NCBI RefSeq assembly: GCF_000826105.1
Contig: NZ_CCYK01000006.1
Coordinates: 434,001-498,000 of the forward strand
Reading direction: 5' to 3'
Length of the DNA stretch: 64,000 bases
Origin: Pseudomonas massiliensis
GTDB taxonomy: Bacteria > Pseudomonadota > Gammaproteobacteria > Pseudomonadales > Pseudomonadaceae
Shown here piece by piece: positions 1 through 9,774 of the stretch. The translations under genes were made by a program, and so were the position numbers. The notes beneath the pieces were generated by a model, which had not been told where the DNA came from, made no database searches, and worked only from the letters and a program-made list of their open reading frames with translations. Numbering within the stretch: the first letter of the stretch is position 1; each line of letters starts with the position of its first letter.

Positions 1-1
1 A

Positions 2-607
2 CACATCTACAACTTCCGCCTGGACATGGACGTGGACGGCGAAAACAACTCTTTGGTTGAACTCAACCCGATAGTGGCCAAGAACGACCGTGAAGGCCCC
101 CGTACCAGCACCATGCAGATCGATCAGCAGGTCGTGAGCACCGAACGCCAGGCCGCACAGAAATTCGACCCTTCGACCATTCGGCTGCTCAGCAACCCAG
201 GCAAGGAAAACAAGATGGGCTACCCGGTTTCCTACCAACTGATTCCCTATGCCGGAGGCACCCATCCGGTGGCCAAGGGAGCGAACTTCGGTAGCGATGA
301 GTGGCTGTATCACCGCCTCAACTTCATGGACAAACAGATCTGGGTGACTCGCTACAGTCCCGAGGAGCGCTACCCTGAAGGCCAATACCCGAACCGTTCG
401 GCCAAGGACGCAGGCCTGGGGCTGTACACGGCTGACAATCAGTCGATCGAAAACGCTGATGACGTCGTATGGCTGACCACTGGCACCACCCATGTCGCGC
501 GTGCCGAGGAGTGGCCCATCATGCCGACGGAATGGGTGCACGTGCTGCTCAAGCCCTGGAACTTCTTCAATGAAACCCCGACCCTGGGCTTGAACGCCAA
601 ACCCTGA
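2..607 (+). CDS. tynA: Copper-containing primary-amine oxidase, C-terminal part (5' end outside window)
   Basis: C-terminal ~200 residues of a copper/topaquinone amine oxidase, a periplasmic enzyme that oxidises primary amines to aldehydes with release of NH3 and H2O2. The open frame runs in from the left edge, where His-Ile-Tyr would be the second His of the HxH copper pair. It is followed by an LDMDVDG stretch, the usual structural metal site, and by the third copper-ligand His in TTHVARAEEWP near base 491, just before the conserved EEWPIMP segment. The topaquinone tyrosine lies upstream, outside the window. The gene ends normally in TGA. The family call is firm; the exact substrate (for example phenylethylamine or tyramine) cannot be read from this part. 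Confidence 0.9.
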   Translation, partial: HIYNFRLDMDVDGENNSLVELNPIVAKNDREGPRTSTMQIDQQVVSTERQAAQKFDPSTIRLLSNPGKENKMGYPVSYQLIPYAGGTHPVAKGANFGSDEWLYHRLNFMDKQIWVTRYSPEERYPEGQYPNRSAKDAGLGLYTADNQSIENADDVVWLTTGTTHVARAEEWPIMPTEWVHVLLKPWNFFNETPTLGLNAKP

Positions 608-872
608 GACGACCGGTTCCGGAAGCCGTTGTGGTAGGCGCCACAGCGGCGACAGCCAGGGATCAGAAGCCGGAGCGCCGCGAAGGCATATCATCCAGGG
701 CACCGAGGACGGCCGGGCACCAGCCTTCGACACCTGGCCGCCTCAAACTGGCCGGAGCCGCCAGAGCCACACCTTGAGCCCGCCTCACGCCAACCGCTAG
801 AATCGCCTGCTCAGCCCACGGCCCAACGGCGGCCTTCCTCCGTTGGCGTTCAGTCCGCCTACCGGAGCCCCG

Positions 873-1673
873 ATGCAGCCTACCGAACAAGCCTTACCGC
901 TCACGCTCCCAGCGCTTGATTTCGATCACAACGCCGCCACCGCCTGGGGCCATTCATTGAGCCAGCGCTACAACGAAGCAACGCCCTTTCCGCATATCGT
1001 GTTGGACAACTTCCTGCACGAGGATCTGATCGCCAGCCTCTGTGCGCACTTCCCGGTAGAGCCTACCCACAACGAGATGCTCTATGAGCGCGGCTACAAA
1101 GGGCAAAGCAAGCGGCAGATCAGCCCGCTGGAATGCGATGCCCATCTGAAAGCCGTGTTCAACGCGTTCAATTCGGCCCCCATGCTGCTTTTCCTGGAAA
1201 GCCTCACCGGCATCCAGGGGTTGATCCCGGACCCTTATTTCACTGGCGGTGGGCTGCATGAAACCAAAAGCGGTGGCTTCCTCGGCGTGCACTCGGATTT
1301 CAGGCTGAACAAGAAGCTGAAGATCGAGCGCAGGATCAACATCATCATCTACCTCAATCAAGACTGGCGGGAGGAATACGGCGGCAACCTGGAATTGTGG
1401 AGCCCCGACATGAAAACCTGCCTGAAGAAGATCCTGCCGATCTACAACCGCTGCGTCATTTTCAATACCGACAAAGACAGCAACCATGGGCACCCGGAGC
1501 CCCTGACCACGCCCGAGCATGTGACCCGCAGGTCTATCGCGCTCTATTACTACACCTCGGGCATGACCGCGGCAGACCCGTCGCAAAGAAACAAGACGCA
1601 CTACAAGCCGCGGCCCAAGGACTTGCTGAGCCTGAATTACCACCTGAACAAGCTGTTGCGCAAGAAAAACTGA
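873..1673 (+). CDS. 2OG-Fe(II) oxygenase, prolyl-4-hydroxylase-like
   Basis: A 266-residue soluble non-haem iron dioxygenase of the 2-oxoglutarate family. The double-stranded beta-helix core shows the iron ligands: HxD in GVHSDF (about H130 and D132), a distal His in SNHGHPEP (about 195-197), and the 2OG-binding Arg in RRSIALYYYT (about 209). The ATG at 873 is preferred over the in-frame TTG at 843 because family members start just before the core. Homologues hydroxylate proteins or small molecules, or act in surface polysaccharide loci; no substrate can be named here. It ends 22 bp from the convergent chemoreceptor gene. Confidence 0.78.
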   Translation: MQPTEQALPLTLPALDFDHNAATAWGHSLSQRYNEATPFPHIVLDNFLHEDLIASLCAHFPVEPTHNEMLYERGYKGQSKRQISPLECDAHLKAVFNAFNSAPMLLFLESLTGIQGLIPDPYFTGGGLHETKSGGFLGVHSDFRLNKKLKIERRINIIIYLNQDWREEYGGNLELWSPDMKTCLKKILPIYNRCVIFNTDKDSNHGHPEPLTTPEHVTRRSIALYYYTSGMTAADPSQRNKTHYKPRPKDLLSLNYHLNKLLRKKN

Positions 1674-1695
1674 AGCCGCTCGCTTGCCGGTCCGT

Positions 1696-3336
1696 TCATA
1701 CCTTGAACCTGGCCACGAGGACATTGAAAGACGCCGCCAGCTTCGATAGCTCCGTACTGGAGGCGTTGGTCTGATGAGCCCCGGTTGCGGTCTGTGAGGA
1801 AAGCTCCTGGATGGTGGACAGATTACGGTCCACTTCACGGGTCACCTGAGCCTGTTCCTCAGCGGCCGAGGCGATCACCAGGTTCTTTTCATTGATGACC
1901 GATACCCCCTCGGTGATTTCATCCAGGGCTTCCTCCGCCTGGACGGCCTGCACCCGAGTCGTGGAGGCCAGGTTTCTACTCCTGGTCATCGCGGTGACGG
2001 CTTCCTCAGCGCCGGCGCGCATCAGGTTCATCATGTTTTCGATCTCGGCGGTGGAGGCCTGGGTGCGGTGGGCAAGGGCCCTGACTTCATCGGCCACCAC
2101 AGCAAAGCCCCGCCCCTGCTCGCCGGCCCGCGCGGCCTCGATGGCGGCATTGAGGGCCAACAGGTTGGTCTGCTCCGCAATCGCGCGGATCACTTCAAGG
2201 GTTTTGGTGATGTCCTCGACCCTGGACGCGAGCACTTCCACCTTGTCGGTGGACTGGGTGATCTCGTCTGCCATGGCGCTTACTGAGGCCACCGCATTGC
2301 GTACCTGATCACGGCCCTGGGCGGCGCTACGGCTGGTTTGCTCGGAAGCTTGCGAGGTGCTGGCGGCATTACGTGCCACTTCCTCCACGGCCGAGGTCAT
2401 CTCAGTGACCGCCGTGGCAGCCTGTTGGATCTCGTCATTCTGTCTTACCAGTGCCCGTGAGCTTTCCTCGGTAACCGCATTGAGCTCTTCTGAAGCAGAC
2501 GCCAACTGGTCAGCCGCCTGGGCAATGTTTCGCACCGTGGTCTTGAGATTACTCTGCATGACATCCATGGCCTTGAGCAGCGAACCTATTTCATCCTTCC
2601 CGCCGCTTTCCATCGGCCGGGAAAGGTCACCGGCAGCCACCCGGTTGGCACTCTCCACCGCCCTGGCGAGCGGGCGGGTGATCGAGCGGGTAATGATCAG
2701 GCCCAGTCCGATGGCGGCAAGGAATGCGATAACCACCCCGCAGATAAGGGTCAGGTTGGCGTTGAACGAATCCGAGTCCGCACGTTGAGCCGCTTCACCA
2801 CTTTGCCGATTATTGGACGCCACTATTATCTTGAGCGCATCGTTGACGGCTTTGTACGCTTGGGCCACCTGCTGTTCGAACAAACGGGTGGCACCGCTCA
2901 GGTCGCCGGCCTCGACCTGAGCGATCACCTCATTGGCCAGTCGGATGTAGACAGGCCACGCCTTCTCGAACTGTTCGCTGGCCAGGCGCTCATCATCCGC
3001 TTGCGGCGTTTGCAAATATTCCTTGAAGAGCTGCTCCACCTCCGCCTGGTTATCCTTCATGGATGCCACTGCCTCGCTATACCCGTTGGCGCTTGTCGCC
3101 ATGTACTTGAACAGCAGGGCGCGGTGCAAGTCGCGGTAATGCGCCACGCTATTGGCGCGCGCGTTGCTGGCCTTGTAGATGGACACGAGGTTGTTGGAGA
3201 CGATGGCGTCCAGGTTGCGACCCAGGGTACCCATGCCTGACCATCCAGTAAGGCCAACGGCCAGGGTTATCAGAGCGCAGGCCAGAAACGCCATCAGCAA
3301 CCGTTGGGATAGCGGGGTATCGCGCAAAATGCTCAT
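1696..3336 (-). CDS. Methyl-accepting chemotaxis protein, four-helix-bundle sensor type
   Basis: A 546-residue transmembrane chemoreceptor signalling to CheA/CheW. It has TM1 at about 12-31, a ~160-residue periplasmic helical domain (the size of a 4HB/TarH-type sensor), TM2 at about 193-215, a HAMP domain to about 268 and a full cytoplasmic signalling domain. The hairpin tip [16 protein letters not shown] followed by [12 protein letters not shown] is intact. There is no C-terminal CheR/CheB-tethering pentapeptide. The ATG at 3336 gives the usual short basic N-terminus ([14 protein letters not shown]) although no strong Shine-Dalgarno is visible. It lies 358 bp downstream of a second receptor gene on the same strand. 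The ligand is unknown. Confidence 0.92.
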   Translation of the reverse strand: MSILRDTPLSQRLLMAFLACALITLAVGLTGWSGMGTLGRNLDAIVSNNLVSIYKASNARANSVAHYRDLHRALLFKYMATSANGYSEAVASMKDNQAEVEQLFKEYLQTPQADDERLASEQFEKAWPVYIRLANEVIAQVEAGDLSGATRLFEQQVAQAYKAVNDALKIIVASNNRQSGEAAQRADSDSFNANLTLICGVVIAFLAAIGLGLIITRSITRPLARAVESANRVAAGDLSRPMESGGKDEIGSLLKAMDVMQSNLKTTVRNIAQAADQLASASEELNAVTEESSRALVRQNDEIQQAATAVTEMTSAVEEVARNAASTSQASEQTSRSAAQGRDQVRNAVASVSAMADEITQSTDKVEVLASRVEDITKTLEVIRAIAEQTNLLALNAAIEAARAGEQGRGFAVVADEVRALAHRTQASTAEIENMMNLMRAGAEEAVTAMTRSRNLASTTRVQAVQAEEALDEITEGVSVINEKNLVIASAAEEQAQVTREVDRNLSTIQELSSQTATGAHQTNASSTELSKLAASFNVLVARFKV

Positions 3337-3694
3337 ATCGGTAAGGTCCGCATGCTCAGGTTGGCCTGCTTACCCAGTGGTGGCACGGGTCAGTCCAGGC
3401 GTGAAGCTGTGCGCAGCACCGCGGGATTCGAGCGGGCTGCCAGCGCTCAGGGCCACTGGACTGCAAAATCGATGGCTATCGTCGAATTCGAACACCCTGT
3501 CCAGGGTTCTACGGCCCATTCGTCCAGTATGGTTCAAGCCAGCAAAAAGGACGGCGCCATTGACGAAGCGCCGGCCAATCCAGAGGTTCATCGAAGGGCA
3601 GCAACCGAACCTTACTCCTGGCAGCGCTACCTTATGGCAGCGCCGCCCAAGAAAGCGTGGGCGTAGAAGAGGAGATCTCCCACGCCCGGCTGCC
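3337..3694. other. Intergenic region between the two chemoreceptor genes
   Basis: About 360 bp without a convincing gene. Open frames of up to about 100 codons on either strand lack ribosome sites and recognisable domains. The right part (3650-3690) holds the hairpin listed as a terminator; the left part should carry the promoter of the gene starting at 3336, but no clear sigma-28 or sigma-70 boxes were found. Confidence 0.5.
3650..3685 (-). terminator. Putative rho-independent terminator of the HBM chemoreceptor gene
   Basis: The inverted repeat GCGTGGG (3655-3661) / CCCACGC (3679-3685) is followed on the minus strand by TTTCTT. It lies about 10 nt past the stop codon of the chemoreceptor gene at 3695. 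The loop is long (17 nt), so it is a moderate candidate. Confidence 0.45.
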
Positions 3695-5617
3695 TCATAC
3701 TCTGAACGAGGCGATGGTACGTTGCAGGTCGTTACCCAGGCGGGCCAGCTCCGCCGTGGAAGCGGACGCCTCCTCGGAGGCTGAGGCGGACTGCTCAGCC
3801 ACGTCCCGCACGTTGACGATGCTGCGGTTCACCTCGTCGGTCACCGCGCTTTGCTCTTCCACCGCGGTAGCGATCTGCTGGTTGAGCTGCTGAATGTCGG
3901 CAACGGCCTGGTAGATGGCGTCCAGGGCCGTTTCCGCTTCCTGCGCCAGGCGTACCGTACCCAGGGTGCGTTCCCGGCTGGACGTCATCATGTCGCTGGC
4001 GGTGCGGGTGCCCTCCTGCAATGCCGTGATCAGTGCGCTGATTTCCTTGGTCGATTCCTGTGTGCGCTGAGCCAACGAGCGCACCTCGTCGGCGACCACC
4101 GCGAAGCCGCGGCCTTGTTCCCCGGCGCGCGCCGCTTCGATCGCCGCGTTGAGGGCCAGCAGGTTGGTTTGCTCGGCGATCGCCTTGATCACGTCAATGA
4201 CGCTGCCGATCTGGGCGCTGGACTGGCCAAGGCGCTCCATGGCTTCACCGAGTGCATCCACTTCGCTGGCCGCCAGGGTGATTTCCGCGGCGGCGCGCTT
4301 GACGGTTTCGCTGCCATGCTGGGCCTTGCTCTCGGCCAGGCTCGCCGAGCCGGAGGCCGTGGCGGTATTGCGGGCTACGTCCTGCACGGTGGCCGCCATC
4401 TCGTTGAGGGCGGTAGCAACCTGGTCGATCTCGGCGCGCTGCGCGTTGACGCCCGCACTGGTCTGCTCGCTTACGGCGGAAAGTTCTTCAGCAGCCGTGG
4501 CGATCTGGGTGATGCCGCTGGACACACCGCCTACCAGCTGTCGCAGGTTGCCGACCATCTGCTGCATGGTGGCCTGGAGTTCGCCCATTTCATCCTGGCG
4601 ATCGACCTTGACCTCTACCTGCAGGTCACCACCGGCCACACGCTTGACGATAGCGCTGGTTTCACGCAGCGGTACCGTGACCTGTCGGGTGATGACGATG
4701 GCGGCCGCGATGCCGATCAGGAGGGCGAACGCCACGGCTACCAGCAGTTGAACCATCACACTGCTGCGTTCCTCCAGGGCCGTAACCGCCTGCCCTTCGA
4801 TCAGGTCGTTCACCAGTTGCGCCAGTTTCTGGCTATGCTGGGCCAGCTTGGCCTCAGCATCCTGGGCAGCGCGGGTCTGCTCGATGATACCCTGGAAGAA
4901 GTTGCGGTACTGGACCACATCCTGGGCGGCACCGGTCATCTGGGCCGCGATTTCGGCATCCTCATGAGGTTGGCTGGCCTGCAGCATCTGAGTCAGAGTG
5001 TCGATGGCCTTCAAGGCCGCGACGCCCTTTTCTTCATCGGGCTGCCCCAGGTAACGCCGGTTGGCCAGGCGCGCCGCGACGATCTGGGCACGCAGTTCAG
5101 CTACGGCCTTAAGCTGCGCAGCCGACAGATCACCGTCGCTGAAGGCGGTCTCGAACATTTTCTCGAAGGTCTTGCTGACCCTGTCCGATACGGCGCTCAA
5201 CTGGCCCTGAGTGGCAGCGCTGGTTTCATTCGCCTTGACCAGGGTGTCGAAGCCCGCTTTGTGCACGCGCAGCTCTTGCTGAATTTCCTTGAGCTTGACC
5301 ACGTTCCGAGGCTTGGACAACAGAGCCAGACCCTTCTCAACGTCCCGGTCCAGGTTGGCCAGGCGAGTGTTCTGCTCGGCGCTTTCCTGCGAGCTGGGGC
5401 TGCGCATGTATTCGCTTTCACCGAGGCGAAGTTCGATAAGCGCGGCCTGCAGGCTACCGCTGTAGGCTGTTTTGTTCACCCGGCCGATAAAGGTATTGGC
5501 CGTAAGGTAGCCCAGGATGGACACCAGGACGACCATGCCCAGGACAAAGGCGAAGCCCAGGCCAAGTTTCTTGGCGATGGACAGGTCGCGCAGGCGTAAT
5601 GAAGGGGAAGGATTCAT
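3695..5617 (-). CDS. Methyl-accepting chemotaxis protein with large (HBM-type) periplasmic sensor
   Basis: A 640-residue chemoreceptor. TM1 lies at about 18-38, a ~250-residue all-helical periplasmic region at about 39-288, TM2 at about 290-312, then HAMP and a complete signalling domain with the [16 protein letters not shown] tip. The sensor is too long for a simple four-helix bundle and has the size and helical pattern of the helical bimodular (HBM) domain of Pseudomonas McpS-type receptors, which bind organic acids such as TCA-cycle intermediates. That ligand class is an inference. The ATG at 5617 is chosen over an upstream in-frame ATG (5659) because GAGGT sits 6 nt before it. A candidate FliA promoter lies just upstream. 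Confidence 0.9.
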   Translation of the reverse strand: MNPSPSLRLRDLSIAKKLGLGFAFVLGMVVLVSILGYLTANTFIGRVNKTAYSGSLQAALIELRLGESEYMRSPSSQESAEQNTRLANLDRDVEKGLALLSKPRNVVKLKEIQQELRVHKAGFDTLVKANETSAATQGQLSAVSDRVSKTFEKMFETAFSDGDLSAAQLKAVAELRAQIVAARLANRRYLGQPDEEKGVAALKAIDTLTQMLQASQPHEDAEIAAQMTGAAQDVVQYRNFFQGIIEQTRAAQDAEAKLAQHSQKLAQLVNDLIEGQAVTALEERSSVMVQLLVAVAFALLIGIAAAIVITRQVTVPLRETSAIVKRVAGGDLQVEVKVDRQDEMGELQATMQQMVGNLRQLVGGVSSGITQIATAAEELSAVSEQTSAGVNAQRAEIDQVATALNEMAATVQDVARNTATASGSASLAESKAQHGSETVKRAAAEITLAASEVDALGEAMERLGQSSAQIGSVIDVIKAIAEQTNLLALNAAIEAARAGEQGRGFAVVADEVRSLAQRTQESTKEISALITALQEGTRTASDMMTSSRERTLGTVRLAQEAETALDAIYQAVADIQQLNQQIATAVEEQSAVTDEVNRSIVNVRDVAEQSASASEEASASTAELARLGNDLQRTIASFRV

Positions 5618-5662
5618 CAGGTTACCTCGGGTGGCGCGTGAGACAGTAATGGAATGCACGCT

Positions 5663-5689
5663 CTATCGGCCTGGCCGCCGCTAACTCCA
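5663..5689 (-). promoter_or_regulatory. Candidate sigma-28 (FliA) promoter for the HBM chemoreceptor
   Basis: On the minus strand a GCCGATAG -10 (5663-5670; consensus GCCGATAA) lies 15 nt after TGGA (5686-5689; consensus TAAA). It sits about 45 nt before the ATG at 5617. The -10 fits very well and the -35 only partly. FliA control is normal for chemoreceptor genes. Confidence 0.5.
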
Positions 5690-5899
5690 ATGTTTTCCTG
5701 ACTACAGCGACGAAGGGCGCGTCGGACTCTCCGTTACAGCGCTGGCATCACCTGCCGAGCGGGGTTTGACTTCAAGATCAAAGTGATTGGCGAGCTGACA
5801 GCAGCAAATAGCCAGCACCAAGGACGCTTCGGTTCTTCTTGCTTGAACGCGGCTCCTGGCGTAAATGAACCTAGACCAGCACTGCCACTGTGATGAACC

Positions 5900-6325
5900 A
5901 TGAATAAAGCGCTCGCTGTACTCGCCACCGCAGCCATCCTGCTCGCTGGCTGCGATAAGGAACAATCCCCCAAGGCACCTCGCACACCGGTACCGAAAGT
6001 CGAGACGGCCTCCCAACCCGTCGACTTCGGGGCGACGGACCAGTGGCTCGGGAAATGGACCGGTGTCGAGGGGTTGAACCTGACCATCAGCGCCGATCCA
6101 GCCTCGGGGCCCGGCCACTATATCCTTCACATGCAATACGGCCTGAACACCGCCCAGGCTGGCACATTCAAAGGGCAGGCAAGCCCTGAAGGCATCGTGT
6201 TCAACCGCGAGGATGGGCCGCATTCATTGCGCGCGGGGGATGGCGAAGCCACAGGCTTGAAATGGTTGGCCGACAAGAAAACCTGCCTGATCGTCCAGCC
6301 CGGGGAAGGTTATTGCCGGTCCTGA
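5900..6325 (+). CDS. Small lipoprotein of unknown function
   Basis: A 141-residue protein with a typical lipoprotein signal: MNKALAVLATAAILLAGC, with lipobox LLAGC and Cys18 as the lipidated residue. A Lys/Pro-rich linker (about 20-40) follows, then a ~95-residue compact domain beginning QWLGKWTGVEG that looks like a small beta-barrel, with two further Cys near the C-terminus that could form a disulfide. Asp at +2 (CDKEQ) would predict inner-membrane retention by the E. coli rule, which is not always valid in Pseudomonas. Function unknown. It is convergent with the LysR/truncated hydrolase pair. Confidence 0.8.
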   Translation: MNKALAVLATAAILLAGCDKEQSPKAPRTPVPKVETASQPVDFGATDQWLGKWTGVEGLNLTISADPASGPGHYILHMQYGLNTAQAGTFKGQASPEGIVFNREDGPHSLRAGDGEATGLKWLADKKTCLIVQPGEGYCRS

Positions 6326-6380
6326 ACGAGCTTGGAAGTGAAACCGGTAAGGCATCACAGCCCTACCTTTGACTTCCTTG

Positions 6381-6575
6381 CTATTTCAAGCCTGCCGGAA
6401 TCAGCTCAGGATCATAGCGCCCGGCTTCAGCCAGCCAGCGTCCAAAGGGCATTTCGTTGGTGACGAGCACGTCCGGAGCCTGGGCAGCCACTTCGGCGGC
6501 AATGCTTTTCCAGGTGCTGCCGCCGGGGCGCAATCCGTCGGGCCACTGCGCCACAGCCACTTTGAGTTCAGACAT
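6381..6575 (-). pseudogene. Truncated carbon-nitrogen (nitrilase-type) hydrolase, N-terminal remnant
   Basis: A 64-codon fragment whose first ~58 residues read as the start of a carbon-nitrogen hydrolase: MSELKVAVAQWPDG, then LVTNEMPFG, which carries the first catalytic Glu of the Glu-Lys-Cys triad. Family members are ~260-300 residues; the Lys and Cys parts are absent and the frame ends in an unrelated tail (IPAGLK). No further fragment was found in any frame before the lipoprotein gene. The ATG at 6575 overlaps the end of the LysR gene by 8 bp, so the intact ancestor was probably translationally coupled to its regulator. It reads as a 3' deletion remnant. Confidence 0.7.
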
Positions 6576-7542
6576 TACCCTCTCCAGTTTCGGTTGCGCA
6601 GCTGGCGCAAGGAGCTGCACAGGCCTGTACCTGAGCCACGTCCGCAGCCAGCAAGGTTTCGCAGCGAATCTTCAGATAGCTGTACAGCGACCGTATCGCC
6701 GGCGTGAACTGCTTGCGATGGGGGCATACGAAGTTAAGTGGGTACGGCTCGCCGGTCACCTCCGGCAATATCACCTCCAAGTGGCCCGCGCGTACGTCCT
6801 GGCATACATCCAGCCAGGATTTGTACAGTATGCCCTCGCCAGCGATTGCACAGCGCCGGATCACGTCGGCGTCATCGCTGAGCACTGGCCCGTCCACGAC
6901 CACACAGTCCGGCTCCTTGTCATTGGGAAACAGCCACCGATCATAAAGCTTTCCGTTGAGGTGGAAGCGCAGGCAAGCATGGAAGGAGAGCTCCTCGATG
7001 CAGGTGGGCCGCCCATGCTGCTCCAGATAGGCAGGCGAAGCCGCCAGCACCCGTCGGTTGAGCGGCACCAGGGGCAAGGAAACGAAGTCGGCGTTCTGAA
7101 CGGTGCCATAGCGCACCGCCACGTCTACCGGCGCTTTGAAGATGTCGGAAACATGGTCGGAAAGCGAGACCCTGAGCGTAACGCCGGGGTTCGTGCGCCG
7201 GAAATCGATCAGCCAGGGAAGCAAAACGTTGCGGCCGAAGTCGGACGCGCTTGCCACCTGTAGTACGCCGCGCAAGGTCGGGTCGCTGGCCTGCAAGCCT
7301 GCCTTGCCCTCGCTGAGGGTGTTCAGCACGTCCCGGGCGTAAGGCAGGTAGTGCTCGCCCTCGGCGGTCAGTCTCAGACTCCTGGTGGAGCGGGCAAACA
7401 AACGGGTATCCAGCTCGCATTCCAACCGCTTGATCGCGGCGCTGATCTGGGCTGGAAACAGATCCAACTCCCGCGCCACGGTAGAAAAGCTGTCCACGGT
7501 TGCGACGCGCACAAAAATATCCAGGTCGTTGATTCTGATCAT
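6568..7542 (-). CDS. LysR-family transcriptional regulator
   Basis: A 324-residue LysR regulator: N-terminal winged helix (about 1-60, FVRVATVDSFSTVARELDLF...QISAAIKRLE), linker helix, and a periplasmic-binding-protein-like effector domain (about 90-295). The ATG at 7542 (MIRINDLDIF) is chosen because it starts right at the HTH; the longer frame to 7740 has no domain content. The last ~25 residues are Ala/Cys-rich (QACAAPCASCATE), an unusual tail with three Cys. Its 3' end overlaps the truncated hydrolase by 8 bp, suggesting that the lost hydrolase was its partner or target. The OYE gene upstream on the same strand ends 263 bp away. Confidence 0.88.
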   Translation of the reverse strand: MIRINDLDIFVRVATVDSFSTVARELDLFPAQISAAIKRLECELDTRLFARSTRSLRLTAEGEHYLPYARDVLNTLSEGKAGLQASDPTLRGVLQVASASDFGRNVLLPWLIDFRRTNPGVTLRVSLSDHVSDIFKAPVDVAVRYGTVQNADFVSLPLVPLNRRVLAASPAYLEQHGRPTCIEELSFHACLRFHLNGKLYDRWLFPNDKEPDCVVVDGPVLSDDADVIRRCAIAGEGILYKSWLDVCQDVRAGHLEVILPEVTGEPYPLNFVCPHRKQFTPAIRSLYSYLKIRCETLLAADVAQVQACAAPCASCATETGEGNV

Positions 7543-7805
7543 CCACCAAGCACCCTTTGCATGGTATCCACGAAGGTTGTACGCAGCAGCCCATGTAAAA
7601 CGGCAGAGGACGCTTTTTATTCCTGCCCTTGAAACGGCCCCGGTGTCGAGGCCTTCGGCGATCGTGCAGCGCCACCTTAGGGTGTAACCCCGACCGCCAA
7701 AACATAGCCCAATGGAAAAACACTGCTGCCAGCATGGCATGAATCGAGCTTAGCCAGCGAGCCCCTATTTGGCAGGCTACGAGCCAGGGCATTCGGGGTC
7801 CCGCT

Positions 7806-8885
7806 TCAGGCAGACAGCCCTGGGTAATCGATGTACCCCTCCGCGCCCTGGGTAAACCAGGTGGCCCTGTCTTCGGGGCGTAGTGGCAAGCCCCGTTGCA
7901 GCGCGGCAGGCAATTGAGGGTTGGCGATAAAGGGCCGGCCAAAGGCAATGGCATCGGCCAGCCCGCTGGCCAGGGCGGCCTCGGCTCGGGCGAGGTCATA
8001 GTCGGAGTTGAGAATCAGCACGCCCTTGAACGCTTCGCGCATAAGCGCCGCGCTGGGGGGATACTCCGAGACGCCGAAGGTGCCATCGGCCGGAGGCTCG
8101 CGCAGTTCCAGATGAGCGATGCCGATCTGGGACAATACCTCGGCGGCGTGGGTAAACAGGGGCAGCGGATCACTGTCACGCACCCCTTGGTCATGGCTGC
8201 TCGGCGTCAGCCTGACCCCTACCCGCTCCTTGCCGACCACCGAGGCCACGGTTTCAGTGACTTCGCGCAACAGCCGCACCCGGTTTTCTATGGAACCCCC
8301 GTAGGCGTCGGTGCGGAAATTGCCGCTGTCGCGAAGAAACTGGTCAATCAGATAGCCATTGGCAGCATGAACCTGCACGCCATCGAAGCCGGCTTCCAGA
8401 GCGTTGCGGGCCGCCTGCCTGAAATCCGCCAGCAGCGCCGGGATTTCCTCGATAGGCAGGGCGCGCGCCTGGGAATAGGGTTGCTTGCCGGCATAGGTAT
8501 GCGCCAGGCCGGGGGCGGTGGTGACCGATGGCCCGATAGGCTGGGCGCCATCGAGAAAGCTCGGATGCACTACGCGCCCCATGTGCCATAGCTGAGCAAT
8601 GATGCGCCCGCCCGCGGCATGCACCGCATCGGTGACCTGCTTCCATCCGCGGATCTGTTCCGCGGACCACAATCCCGTCGCATAGGCCCATCCTAGCCCC
8701 TGCTGGGTGATGCCAATGGCCTCGCTGATGATCAGGCCGGCCGAGGCCCGCTGGGCGTAGTACTGCGCCATCATGGGCGTTGGCACGTGCTCGCGGGTGC
8801 CCCTGGCGCGGGTCATCGGCGCCATCAGGATACGGTTGGGCAGCGTCAGGTTGCCGAGTTGCAGTGAGTCGAACAGCGTTGTCAT
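7806..8885 (-). CDS. Old yellow enzyme family NADH:flavin oxidoreductase (NemA/XenB-like)
   Basis: A 359-residue FMN-dependent ene-reductase with TIM-barrel fold. It shows the N-terminal NRILMAPMTRARG segment, the HxxN substrate-anion pair in VHAANGYLIDQFL (H173, N176), and C-terminal FMN-phosphate segments (DAIAFGRPFIANPQLP). Homologues reduce activated alkenes, N-ethylmaleimide and nitro compounds with NAD(P)H. The ATG at 8885 has AAAGGAG 8 nt before it; the upstream extension to 8969 overlaps the SDR gene and is not needed. It lies 40 bp after the SDR gene on the same strand, probably one operon, divergent from a LysR gene that is the likely regulator. Confidence 0.92.
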   Translation of the reverse strand: MTTLFDSLQLGNLTLPNRILMAPMTRARGTREHVPTPMMAQYYAQRASAGLIISEAIGITQQGLGWAYATGLWSAEQIRGWKQVTDAVHAAGGRIIAQLWHMGRVVHPSFLDGAQPIGPSVTTAPGLAHTYAGKQPYSQARALPIEEIPALLADFRQAARNALEAGFDGVQVHAANGYLIDQFLRDSGNFRTDAYGGSIENRVRLLREVTETVASVVGKERVGVRLTPSSHDQGVRDSDPLPLFTHAAEVLSQIGIAHLELREPPADGTFGVSEYPPSAALMREAFKGVLILNSDYDLARAEAALASGLADAIAFGRPFIANPQLPAALQRGLPLRPEDRATWFTQGAEGYIDYPGLSA

Positions 8886-8925
8886 GTCTTGCACTCCTTT
8901 GAAGTGACGTCGAAGCGAGAGGGGG

Positions 8926-9678
8926 TTATACGAGGCGGGCGCCACCGTCCACGTTGAGGGTGGCGCCATTCATGAAACCGTTGCTCATCAGGAACACCAC
9001 CGCGGCGCCGGCCTGCTCGGCCGTGCCGAGTCGATGCAGGGGAAGCGAGGCCTCGACGGACGCGACGAACCCATCCTTGGCGTCACCCAACGCCTTGGCC
9101 AGGATGGGCGTATCGATCGGCCCCGGGGACAAGGTGTTGACCCGAACGGGTGCCAGCTCCAGGGCCAGGCCGCGAGCGAGGGCTTCCATCGCCGCCGAGG
9201 CAGCGGCCAGTACCGCCGTGCCGTATGCATTGGGCCGGTCTGCCAGGGAACCCGAGATGAAGGTCACCGAGCCGGTGCTGGACAGCCTGTTCCCCAGGGC
9301 CCTGAGAGCATGGATGGACGCCCAGATGCGCTCATCGAAGGCCCGGGCGAGGTAGCCAAGGTCAGCTTCGAGGGTTTTTCCCGCTACGAAGGTGCCAGCC
9401 AGCAGTACCAAGTGATCCACCTGAGGGATGTCCTCCAGGGCGCTATAGAGCTCGGCGGGCTTGGTGACATCCGCCGCGCGCCAGCCATCCAGACCATGGG
9501 TTGCCGCTGCCTGCCGTGCCCGGTCCGCGTTCGAGCCGACGACAATCACCCGCGAACCCGCGGCCTTGGCCTGGACGGCGGCGGACAGGCCGATTCCCGA
9601 GGTACCGCCAATCACGACGGTGGTGGTGCCTTGTAGCGAGGACAGGGTCTGCTGCGGAGTTTGCGAAAGCTGGCTCAT
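8926..9678 (-). CDS. Atypical short-chain dehydrogenase/reductase lacking YxxxK (copy 1)
   Basis: A 250-residue Rossmann-fold SDR with a normal nucleotide-binding motif (GGTSGIG near residue 25), a LLAGTF segment in place of NNAG, a Ser in the SGS segment and SPGPIDTPI after the active site. The segment that should carry Tyr-x-x-x-Lys reads VLAAASAAMEAL; by eye the Tyr is Leu and the Lys is Ser, so classical SDR chemistry is doubtful. A close paralogue with the same change lies at 11998-12744. The second ATG (9678) is preferred because AAGGA is 7 nt before it and only 1 nt from the first. First gene of the pair with the OYE gene. Confidence 0.85.
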   Translation of the reverse strand: MSQLSQTPQQTLSSLQGTTTVVIGGTSGIGLSAAVQAKAAGSRVIVVGSNADRARQAAATHGLDGWRAADVTKPAELYSALEDIPQVDHLVLLAGTFVAGKTLEADLGYLARAFDERIWASIHALRALGNRLSSTGSVTFISGSLADRPNAYGTAVLAAASAAMEALARGLALELAPVRVNTLSPGPIDTPILAKALGDAKDGFVASVEASLPLHRLGTAEQAGAAVVFLMSNGFMNGATLNVDGGARLV

Positions 9679-9774
9679 GGTCATTTCCTTGAAGGCCGAA
9701 GTGGCTGGTGTGAAAACAGAGTACGTCTACAGCCCCGGGTTGATAATAGGGCTCCAGGTGGTTACTCTTGTGCC

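Noticed and set aside
663..890. 75-codon minus-strand frame between the amine oxidase and the 2OG oxygenase
   Set aside because: Arg/Gly-rich composition typical of a spurious frame, no ribosome site, and it overlaps the oxygenase start.
3851..5599. A 582-codon open frame on the plus strand opposite the HBM chemoreceptor
   Set aside because: Shadow of the receptor gene; the composition is His/Gly/Leu-rich without recognisable motifs.
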